A stretch of DNA of 64,000 nt from Brevundimonas bullata (GTDB lineage: Bacteria > Pseudomonadota > Alphaproteobacteria > Caulobacterales > Caulobacteraceae). Below the pieces are notes generated by a model. The model searched no databases and had not been told where the DNA came from. It was given only the letters and a program-made list of their open reading frames with translations. The DNA is taken from NCBI RefSeq assembly GCF_003350205.1, contig NZ_QLLC01000012.1:1-64000 (forward strand). The letters run 5' to 3'. Of the stretch, positions 28,596-36,869 are shown in pieces. The position numbers and the translations under genes were made by a program. The first letter of the stretch is position 1. Every line of letters begins with the position of its first letter.

Positions 28596-29362
28596 TGCGC
28601 CTGCCCGATCTTTCGCCGAGGTCGAAGGCGCGTGAATTTCTGCGCGGCTTGATCGTGGCCGCCCTCGCCGGCGTCTTCCTGGCCTTCAGCGGCGCCTTCG
28701 GCTCCAGCGGCGCGCCCCTGGCCCAGCGTCTGGCCTACTGGATTCCCCTGCTGGTGGTCGGCGGCCTGTGGGGGCACGCCTGCGGCATCCTGATCGGGCG
28801 CTTCATCGACGTGGACGCCCGTCCCTGGCTGGCGACCGCCGCCCTGACCCTGATCATCACAGGCCCCTTGACCGTCGTGGTCTGGGCCCTGACCGGCCTG
28901 CTGTTCGAAGGTCGGCTGCGCCACGCCGACGCCCTGATCCACTTCTTCGCCCCTGTCGCCCTGATCACCGCCGTCCTCAGCGCTCTGAACGTCTTCCTGG
29001 GTCGAGAAACGCCAGTCGAAACCCACGCCGCCGCCGCCGGCGCCGCCCCGGCCCGCTTTCTGGAGCGCCTGCCGCCGAAGCTGCGCGGCGCCCGCCTGAT
29101 CGCCGTCCAGGCCGAGGATCACTACCTGCGCCTGCACACCGACCGGGGGTCCGACCTGATCCTGATGCGCCTGTCTGATGCGCTTACCGAACTGGAAGGC
29201 CTGGAAGGCGCCCAGACCCACCGCAGCTGGTGGGTGGCCAAGGGCGCCGTCGCCTCCGTCGCCCGCGGCGACGGCCGCGCCGCCCTGACCCTCGAGAACA
29301 GCGCCGTCGCCCCCGTCAGCCGTCGCTACGCCAAGGCGCTGCGCGAGGCGGGGTGGTGGTAG
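28595..29362 (+). CDS. Membrane-anchored LytTR-domain regulator
   Basis: The start ATG shares one base with the tetR stop (TGATG), so translation is coupled. The 255-residue protein has four likely membrane helices in residues 15-135 (GLIVAALAGVFLAFSGAF, IPLLVVGGLWGHACGILIG, ALTLIITGPLTVVVWALTG, HFFAPVALITAVLSALNVFL). A C-terminal LytTR DNA-binding domain follows from about residue 155 (LIAVQAEDHYLRLHTDRGSD, then THRSWWVAKGAVASV). It has no response-regulator receiver domain, so it is not a classical two-component partner. Related membrane LytTR proteins often occur with a small inhibitory membrane protein. The gene just downstream on the opposite strand is a small membrane protein, but the pairing is unproven. 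Confidence 0.85.
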   Translation: MRLPDLSPRSKAREFLRGLIVAALAGVFLAFSGAFGSSGAPLAQRLAYWIPLLVVGGLWGHACGILIGRFIDVDARPWLATAALTLIITGPLTVVVWALTGLLFEGRLRHADALIHFFAPVALITAVLSALNVFLGRETPVETHAAAAGAAPARFLERLPPKLRGARLIAVQAEDHYLRLHTDRGSDLILMRLSDALTELEGLEGAQTHRSWWVAKGAVASVARGDGRAALTLENSAVAPVSRRYAKALREAGWW

Positions 29363-29386
29363 GGCGCCGGCCCTTCCCGATCGTCA

Positions 29387-29809
29387 TCAACCCCATCGCC
29401 AGTGAATGGTAAGCATGACGACAGCGCCTGCGATAAAGCCATAGATCACGCCGCGCACGACGCCTGCGAAAGTGCCGCTTCGGGACCATTGTTGGGAAAC
29501 CGTAAACGCCCACGTCCCGGCAAAGACAACGCCGGCCACCATCGACAAAAGGGTCAATACCCAGCCCCCTAATGGGGTGGCTCTCCACTGAGGGGCCCAC
29601 CGCTCTCCTGCGAAGAGAATGGCCACGATAATCGCCGCTAAGACCAACATCCTTACAATGGTCAGGCGCAATGTGCGTCGCGCAACGTCTAGGTCCTCAT
29701 CAATTCCTCCAACAGCGACGCGAAGTAGGTGGACGATTCCGATGCCGAGCCGCCACGCCAGGATGGCCGCAAACGCCAGAAGCAAAAGGAAGAGAATGAG
29801 GGACGTCAT
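29387..29809 (-). CDS. Small four-helix membrane protein, unknown function
   Basis: The 140-residue protein contains about four hydrophobic segments (SLILFLLLLAFAAILAWRL, MLVLAAIIVAILFA, WVLTLLSMVAGVVFAGTWAF, GVIYGFIAGAVVMLTI) separated by short basic loops. No family was recognised. The start is uncertain: ATG at 29809 or an upstream TTG at 29839 in the same frame. Base composition is lower in GC than its neighbours, with less third-position bias, which could mean relaxed selection or recent transfer. It converges with the LytTR gene. Confidence 0.55.
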   Translation of the reverse strand: MTSLILFLLLLAFAAILAWRLGIGIVHLLRVAVGGIDEDLDVARRTLRLTIVRMLVLAAIIVAILFAGERWAPQWRATPLGGWVLTLLSMVAGVVFAGTWAFTVSQQWSRSGTFAGVVRGVIYGFIAGAVVMLTIHWRWG

Positions 29810-29864
29810 TGTCTGCGAGGTTGCGGTGAAGCTGCTCAACTTGCAATATTCTCATCCCTCCCTC

Positions 29865-31328
29865 TCACACCCAGTTCCCGTGGAACGCCGCCGGCAGGGC
29901 CACGTCGGCGCGCCAGGTGGCGACGGGGCCGTCCTCGACCTGCATCAGGTCCAGAACGTGCAGTTCGCTGACCCCCGCCTTCAGGTTGATGGTCGGGCCG
30001 ACCAGCCAGGCGTCGGCCTCGTGCGTCCCGCCGGGCTTGGGCACATAGACCATTTCGTCGGTCACATAGCCGGGGCCGAAGTCGAAGGACCGCGTCCGGC
30101 CAGACGTCCAGTCGGTGACGGCCACCGCCGAGGCCAGGGGCCGGTCGGCGCGCTCGCCCGTGGTGTGCAGGCTGAAGCGCCGGGCCAGACCCGCCCGGCG
30201 CGGATCGCTGCGCGGGAACTCGCCCACCACGCCCGTCCTTTCCAGTCGCCCGCGCCCGCCGGGCTCCAGCACCACCATGGCCAGTTCGGCCGGCTCGCCG
30301 CCCAATGGCACGCCGTTCAGCACCTCATGGGCGCCGCGCGCCGCGAAATCCATGTCCTTGTGAGCGCAAAGATCCAGGCGGATCGTGCCGTCCGCCTCTT
30401 CCCAGGCGTCGCCCGCATGGAAGAAGCCGAAGGGCGGCAGCTCATAGATCCGGCGCTGAGTCAGGTCCGACTTGTCGATCACCAGCACCTGGGTTCCGGC
30501 CTGCGGCGTCCACTCGAAGCCTGCCGAGATCGGCATGACGTTGCGCGTGTGCACCCAGGGCTGCAGCACGATGACCAGATGCCGGGCCGTGGCGCTGAAG
30601 TCATGGATATAGCTGGCGCGCGGCAGGGCGATGACCTCCGCCGCCTCCAGCGCACCGTTCGCCGCCAGCCGCCAGACCATGGCCTGACGCCCGTTCACCC
30701 CCAGGTTCCAGATGCGGCCGTCCGGCTCGATGCGCGGATGGGCCAGGAAGGGCATGTTCTTCAGATCGGGACGCAGGGCGACAAAGCCCTCAGTCTCCAG
30801 CGTCTCAGGGTCCATGGCCAGGGGCGAGCCCGCCTCCCACAGCGCCCACAGCTTGCCGCCGACCTTGTGGACCGAGGTATTGGCCGGGCTGGCGTCGTCG
30901 GCTGAGCCGATCTTGGCGCGCGGGTCCGCCACCGTGCCAAAGCCCGGCATCAGCATGGCGCCGACCTCGGCCTCCTGACGGCGCTTGGGCGTGTCGGCGA
31001 AGCGGGCGGCCAGGGTCGCCTGACCGTCCTCAATGCGCCAGCGTCGGATCAGGCCATCGCCGTCGAACCAGTGCTGGGCCGAGCCTCCCGGCCGCCGGAA
31101 CTTGGCCGGACCGTTGCGATAGAGACTGCCCGACAACCCTGCGGGCGCCCGACCGTGGACCAGCGCCAGGCCGCGCGGCGCCACGTCGCCCTCGACATCG
31201 GCGGTGGCCAACGACCAGTCGACGGTCGCCGCCATCGCCTGCGCGGCATAGGCCCGGTCGGGCGTCAGGACGCGGGCGGCAGCGAGCGCGGCGGCGCCCA
31301 TGAACAGGGTGCGACGGGTCGGGGTCAT
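29865..31328 (-). CDS. Tat-exported carotenoid oxygenase
   Basis: The 487-residue protein belongs to the carotenoid cleavage oxygenase family, which uses a non-haem iron held by four histidines to split double bonds in carotenoids or related stilbenes. The four histidine motifs are visible: FLAHPRIEPDG, SYIHDFSAT, FGFFHAGDAW and the extreme C-terminal FHGNWV. The N-terminus has a twin-arginine signal (TPTRRTLFMGAAALAAARVL), so it should be exported folded to the periplasm. LSGSLYRNGPAKF and HWFDGDGLIRRW are family phrases. A DUF2141 gene is directly upstream on the same strand. The natural substrate is not known. Confidence 0.9.
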   Translation of the reverse strand: MTPTRRTLFMGAAALAAARVLTPDRAYAAQAMAATVDWSLATADVEGDVAPRGLALVHGRAPAGLSGSLYRNGPAKFRRPGGSAQHWFDGDGLIRRWRIEDGQATLAARFADTPKRRQEAEVGAMLMPGFGTVADPRAKIGSADDASPANTSVHKVGGKLWALWEAGSPLAMDPETLETEGFVALRPDLKNMPFLAHPRIEPDGRIWNLGVNGRQAMVWRLAANGALEAAEVIALPRASYIHDFSATARHLVIVLQPWVHTRNVMPISAGFEWTPQAGTQVLVIDKSDLTQRRIYELPPFGFFHAGDAWEEADGTIRLDLCAHKDMDFAARGAHEVLNGVPLGGEPAELAMVVLEPGGRGRLERTGVVGEFPRSDPRRAGLARRFSLHTTGERADRPLASAVAVTDWTSGRTRSFDFGPGYVTDEMVYVPKPGGTHEADAWLVGPTINLKAGVSELHVLDLMQVEDGPVATWRADVALPAAFHGNWV

Positions 31329-31352
31329 GACGATCTCTCCGGGCGTCTGGAC

Positions 31353-31769
31353 TTAGCGGATGCGGATGGTCTGGGCCGTGGCGCCCGAGACCTCGAAGCG
31401 GGCGCGATCCCACTTGGCCGGCCCCATGTTGCCGACCGCATTATTGGAGAAGGCGAAGGGCTCGGTCGGCATGCCGAAGGGGTTGGTGTCCATCTTCCCG
31501 TTGCCGTTGACGTCGTGGAAGGCCTTCACCCCATAGGCGCCGGCAGGCAGGTCGAACACGGCCTCAAGCTGGCCCGCCGCCACATCGACCTGAGTTGCCC
31601 GCGCCGGCTGCCCGCCCTCATAGGCGGCCTCGCTGTCATAGAGGGCAACCATGATCGCGCCGGTCTCGGCGCCGGTTTCAAAGGTCAGGGTCAGGCGGTT
31701 GTCGGCGGATTGTGCGAATGCGGGAGCGGCGAAGGCCAGCAGGGCGGCGACGGCGAGGATGTGGGTCAT
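31353..31769 (-). CDS. DUF2141 secreted protein
   Basis: The 138-residue product has a clear signal peptide (MTHILAVAALLAFAAPAFAQS). It is followed by the DUF2141 pattern: LTLTFETGAETGAIMVALYD, then YGVKAFHDVNGNGKMDTNPF and GMPTEPFAFSNNA. The DVNGNGKMD loop looks calcium-binding. The fold is predicted to be a small beta-sandwich. DUF2141 proteins are often encoded near carotenoid genes; here the next gene is a carotenoid oxygenase, 24 bases downstream, so both probably form one operon. No enzymatic function is evident. The start ATG follows AGGACC. Confidence 0.85.
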   Translation of the reverse strand: MTHILAVAALLAFAAPAFAQSADNRLTLTFETGAETGAIMVALYDSEAAYEGGQPARATQVDVAAGQLEAVFDLPAGAYGVKAFHDVNGNGKMDTNPFGMPTEPFAFSNNAVGNMGPAKWDRARFEVSGATAQTIRIR

Positions 31770-31989
31770 GAGAGGTCCTTTCGGGGTCGGCTGAAGATGT
31801 CGCCGCTTTGCTCCCCCGCGCCGCCTCGCCTCGCCAGCGGCCTTGCGTCCTCGACCGCTCCGCCTTCGCCAACGACCACCGCCGACCGTTCGCGAAGCGC
31901 CAACGACCACCCGCGCCGCCGCCCGTCGCGGCCCCTGCGTCAGCGGCCCGGCTTGCCCCCCGCGCGCCATACCCGTAAATCGCAGACCC

Positions 31990-32666
<677 letters not shown>

Positions 32667-32670
<4 letters not shown>

Positions 32671-34481
32671 GCCCCCTTGGCCCCTTCGCCGCGCGCGAAA
32701 CGGAAGGCGGACTGACCGAGGGCCACATCCCCGGCCTGAAGGGCGCGCCCGTTCGCACCCCGGTGCGCTCGGCCAGCGGCCCCAAGGCCGATCCGGCCCT
32801 GTGGGGCGCCGTCGCCGGACAACTGGCCGCCCGCCAGCTTTGGATCGAGCTGTACGGCCTGCCCGGCTACACCATGACCTTGAAGGGCGCCCGCGCCGAA
32901 GGGTTCGCCGTCAGCCCCCGCGACTTCCGCCCCCTGCGCGAAGAGGCGCCGCGCCCCCTGCTGTCCGGCCGCTTCACCCTGGCCGGGCTCAGCCTCGACG
33001 CCGAGGGTCCCGCAGATCTGTGGAACCGCCCAACCCCCAGTCGCGCCTTCGCCGTCGAGCTGCACGCCTTCGCCTGGATGGCCGAGATGATGGCGCACGG
33101 GGATCGCGGCCTGCGCGAGGCCCTGGCCCTGACCCTGGCCTGGGACGACACCTTCAACCGCTGGTCGCCCTTCTCCTGGGACCCCGACATTCTGGCGCGG
33201 CGCACCTATGATCTGGCCTGCGCCGGACGGCGTCTGGCCCAGGTCGCGACCGAGGCCGAGCGCCTGCGCCTGACCGACATCCTGGCGCGGCAAGCGCGTC
33301 AGCTGCTGCGTCCGCCCGGCGGTCTGATGGGCCGGGCCGAGCGCCTGACCGCCGCCGCCGTGGCCGGCTGCGCCCTGGCGGGCAAGGCCGGCGCCGGCAT
33401 CCGCCGAACCGCCCTGAAACGCCTGCCCGCCGCGCTAGAAGCCACCGTGGCCGCCGACGGCCATCACGCCGCCCGCGCCCCGGAAATGGGTCTGGAGCTG
33501 CTGCTCGACCTGCTGACCCTGGACGACGCCCTGGCCCAACTGTCCGAGCCGACGCCCGAGCCGGTCGCCGCCGCCATCTCGCGCCTGACCACGGCCTTGC
33601 GCGTCCTGACCCTGCCCGACGGCCGCCTCGCCGCCTTCCAGGGCGGAGGGCCATCCACGCCAGAAAGAGTCTCTGCCGCCCGCACCCATGACGACACGCC
33701 CGCCCCGCCGTCCAGCGGCGCCGTCGGCGGCCTGGTGCGCATCTCCAGCCCCCTGCTGACCGTCATGGTCGACGTCGACGCCCCGGCGCGCGGCGCCTGG
33801 TCGGCCGCCGCCTGCGGTCAGCCGGCCGCGCTGGAGGTCGTCTGCGGCCGCGACCGCCTGTTCACCTCGGCCGGCTGGACCCCGCGCGCTCTGGATCGTC
33901 AGGCCCTGCGCCTGACGCCGGGGGCCTCGACCCTGACGCTCGGCGAACAACCCCTGGGCGAGCCTCTCTCAGGCTGGAAGGCCGAGCTGCTGGGCCCGCG
34001 CCTGGTCGGCCCGGCCCTGCACGTCAACCGCGACCACCGCGAAGGCGACGGCGCCGTATGGCTGGAGGTCGAGCATGACGGCTGGATGCCGGCCTACGGC
34101 CTGATGCATCAGCGTCGCCTCTATCTGGATCAGCGCCTCGATGAACTGCGCGCCGAGGAGCGCCTGCATCCGCCCGAGAACCGCCCCGACGTGACCCGCG
34201 CCATCGCCGCCCCCTACGCGTTGCGCTTCCAGCTGGAGCCCGGCGTCCAGGCCTCCCTGGCCCGCGACCGCCGCTCCATCCTGCTGCGCGGCCATTCCGG
34301 TCGCGGCTGGTGGTTCCGCAGCGACGGCCCGGACGTGGCCATCGAACCCGCCGTCCACGTGGACGAGGGCCTGACCCGGCGCAGCCTCCAGATCGTCGTC
34401 CGCGGCTCCGCCCGCACCGACGCCGACACCAAGATCCGCTGGAAGCTCAGCCCCGCCGGCGCGGCGGGCGACCCGCACTGA
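32667..34481 (+). CDS. Heparinase II/III-like protein
   Basis: The 604-residue protein has an N-terminal alpha-helical toroid region (about residues 45-300, with YDLACAGRRLAQVATEAERL). A C-terminal beta-sandwich (about 345-595, with GGLVRISSPLLTVMVDVDAP and HDGWMPAYGLMHQRRLYLD) resembles the heparinase II/III family of polysaccharide lyases. No signal peptide is seen, which is odd for a secreted lyase and points to a cytoplasmic or non-classical role. The GTG start overlaps the rpe stop (GTGA). This rpe neighbour is, from memory, conserved in caulobacters, usually followed by purH, but purH is absent here. Catalytic activity is not established. Confidence 0.8.
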
Positions 34482-34490
34482 CCCTAGGCT

Positions 34491-36221
34491 TCAGGCCTCA
34501 AAGCGGCGTTTGCCGTCCAGCCAGGTTTCGCGAACGGGAATATGGCGCAGCTGGGCAGGATCGACGCTGGTCGGGTCCTGCGCCAGGACCACCAGGTCCG
34601 CCGCCTTTCCGGGCGCCAGAACCCCGGTGAAGTCGCGCTTGCACTGCCAGGCGGCGTCGGCCGTCACCATGCGCAGCGCTGTCTCGACAGGAACCCGCTC
34701 TGCGGGATTGAGCACCTCGCCGCCGTCGCGCATGACCCGCGTCACGGCGTTTTCGACCATGCGCAGCGGCTCGATTTCGGTGACGTTCCAGTCCGAGTGC
34801 AGCGTGGGCCGCAAGCCGCCCCTGAGCGCCGAGGCGCAGGGGTCCAGCCGATCCGCCCGCGCCGGGCCCAGGATGTCGTCGCGGAAGGCGCGTCCCCAGT
34901 AATAGACATGGCCGATCAGGAAGGACGGCGACAGGCCCAGCGCCTTCATCCGTGCGATCTGATCGTCGTGCAGAAGGGTGCAGTGCTCGATCCTGTGGCG
35001 GTGATCGGGACCAGGCAGGCCTTTGAGCACGGCCTCATAGGCGTCCAGCGTCGTGTCGATCCCGGCGTCGCCGTTGGCGTGGACGCAGACCTGCCACCCG
35101 CCCTCATGGGCCTCGCGGATGGCCGCGGTCAGCTGCTCGGGGGTGTAGTTCAGCGAGCCCCGGCTGTCGGAGTTCAGATAGGGCTCGCGCAGATAGCCGC
35201 TGCGTCCCTGGTTGGAGCCGTCGGACCAGGCCTTGATGGCCGAGATGCGGAAGCGGTCGTCGCCCATGCCGGGCTTCAGCCCCGCCTCCTTCCATAGCTT
35301 CATATTGGTGGACACCAGGGTCCCGCCGTATCGGACGGGCGGGTCATCGCCCATGACGTCGCGCAGGATGTCGAGATCGGCCATGCCCTGCGCCCCAATG
35401 CTGCAGTCGAACAGGCCGGTGCATCCGCGGCTGGCGGCCTTCTGGAACAGCCGACCGATCGCCGCTCCTGTCTGCTGCGCATCCGGCATGGGCATCTTCA
35501 TGATGAAGGGCGCCATGGAGGCGGCCTCCTCCAGCCGTCCGGTCAGGTCGCCGTTCGCGTCGCGGATATAGCGGGCCTGGGGCGGATCGGGCGTGTCGCG
35601 TGTGACCCCCGCAATCTCCAGGGCCTTGGCGTTCGCATAGCCGATGTGCCCGTTGGACTCGAGCAGGAACAGCGGATTGTTCGGCGCGATCCGGTCCAGC
35701 AGAGCCAGGTCGATCGTCGTGGCGCCGGGGGTGATGGAGGGATCAAGCTGCCAGCCTCTGACCCATTGGTTCGGCGCGGCTTGCGCCGCCGCCTCGCTCA
35801 GCTTGGCGACCACTTCCGCCATGTCTTTCGAAGCGAAGGGCCCGACGTCGATCCAGTCCTCGAACGCGACGAAGACGGTATGCATGTGCGGGTCGTTCAG
35901 CCCAGGCAGCAGGGCGCCGCCCTCCAGGTCGACGACCTTGGTGTAGGGGGTGCGCAGGCCCTCCAGATCTGACAGGGCGCCGACAGCCAGGATCTTGCCG
36001 TCCGCGACAGCGACCGCCTCGGCGCGCGGCCGGGCGGGGTCCATGGTGATGACAGAGCCGCACAGGAACAGGAACTCCGCCCCACGCTGACGGGCGTTCT
36101 GCGGCGCGGCGCGGGCCAGGGACGGCAGGGCGAAGGCGGCGGCGCCCCCGGCCAATACGCGACGACGAGACGCCATCAGGGACGTCAGGGTCGCTAGTCC
36201 CGAGTTGCAGGCGTAGCACAT
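34491..36221 (-). CDS. Exported amidohydrolase (YtcJ-like, metal-dependent)
   Basis: The 576-residue protein belongs to the amidohydrolase-3/YtcJ group. Metal ligands and active-site phrases are LPGLNDPHMHTVF, VCVHANGDAGIDTTLDAYE, HRHRIEHCTLLHDDQI and the late LHSDWNVTEIEPL. A twin-arginine-type signal (ASRRRVLAGGAAAFALPSLARA) begins at residue 17, preceded by an unusual extension MCYACNSGLATLTSL. A second possible start is the Met just before ASRRR, which would give a normal Tat signal. Substrates of this group are varied imides and amides, and none can be assigned. It converges with the heparinase-like gene. Confidence 0.85.
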   Translation of the reverse strand: MCYACNSGLATLTSLMASRRRVLAGGAAAFALPSLARAAPQNARQRGAEFLFLCGSVITMDPARPRAEAVAVADGKILAVGALSDLEGLRTPYTKVVDLEGGALLPGLNDPHMHTVFVAFEDWIDVGPFASKDMAEVVAKLSEAAAQAAPNQWVRGWQLDPSITPGATTIDLALLDRIAPNNPLFLLESNGHIGYANAKALEIAGVTRDTPDPPQARYIRDANGDLTGRLEEAASMAPFIMKMPMPDAQQTGAAIGRLFQKAASRGCTGLFDCSIGAQGMADLDILRDVMGDDPPVRYGGTLVSTNMKLWKEAGLKPGMGDDRFRISAIKAWSDGSNQGRSGYLREPYLNSDSRGSLNYTPEQLTAAIREAHEGGWQVCVHANGDAGIDTTLDAYEAVLKGLPGPDHRHRIEHCTLLHDDQIARMKALGLSPSFLIGHVYYWGRAFRDDILGPARADRLDPCASALRGGLRPTLHSDWNVTEIEPLRMVENAVTRVMRDGGEVLNPAERVPVETALRMVTADAAWQCKRDFTGVLAPGKAADLVVLAQDPTSVDPAQLRHIPVRETWLDGKRRFEA

Positions 36222-36305
36222 GTCGAACTCCGAATTCGGCGTTCCCCGACCGCGCGACTATGGCGCCGTCCGCCGAGTGAGTCCAACCGCAGAACGTTTC
36301 CCCCT

Positions 36306-36725
36306 TCAGTCCTCGTCCTCGATAGCGTGGATCTGGTCGTCGTCGAGACCGAGGTGGTGGCCGATCTCGTGGATCAGGACATGGGCGATGATCTCGGCCA
36401 GACCGACGTCGCCGCGCTCGCACCACTCGTCGAGAATGGGGCGGCGATAGAGGAAGATGCGCGACGGCTCAGGCGCCGGCCCCATGGCGTCCCGCTCGCC
36501 GATATGGACGCCGGAATAGAGGCCGCTCAGCTCGAACGGGTCCTCGATCTCCAGCTCGGCCAGGGTCTCCTCGTCGGCGAAGTCGTCGATGCGGATGACC
36601 ACGTCGCCGGCCGCCTGCCGAAACAGGGCGGGCAGGGCCGCGAAGGCGGCTTCGGCCAAGCGGGCGAAGTCGTCGAGCGAGGGGGCGGACTGGTCGTTCC
36701 ACGCCGGGGTCATGATCTGGGTCAT
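36306..36725 (-). CDS. Small zinc metallopeptidase-like protein (DUF1025 type)
   Basis: The 139-residue protein ends with VLIHEIGHHLGLDDDQIHAIE, the HExxH-xxGxxD signature of the minimal zincin family PF06262. The two His of HEIGH and the following His or Asp would hold zinc, with Glu as catalytic base. The remainder (FARLAEAAFAALPALFRQAA and FELSGLYSGVHI) is the standard family scaffold. Proteolytic activity is not established for most members. It is divergent from divL with about 145 bases between the starts. Confidence 0.87.
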   Translation of the reverse strand: MTQIMTPAWNDQSAPSLDDFARLAEAAFAALPALFRQAAGDVVIRIDDFADEETLAELEIEDPFELSGLYSGVHIGERDAMGPAPEPSRIFLYRRPILDEWCERGDVGLAEIIAHVLIHEIGHHLGLDDDQIHAIEDED

Positions 36726-36869
36726 GACCCGGATATCGCCCGCATCAGGCCGTGTCGCAATCGGCCGTCTCGCCGCATCGCAATTCGCGCAATCAGGGTA
36801 TGGTAAACGCGAATCGGTCGGCGCCCGTGCGGCTCCGACCGTTTGATCGAAGAATTTTCTGGGGACGCG

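Noticed and set aside
31770-31989. C-rich frames upstream of rpe on both strands
   Set aside because: They are proline- and arginine-rich artefacts without start signals; the Rpe start is well defined at its conserved N-terminus.
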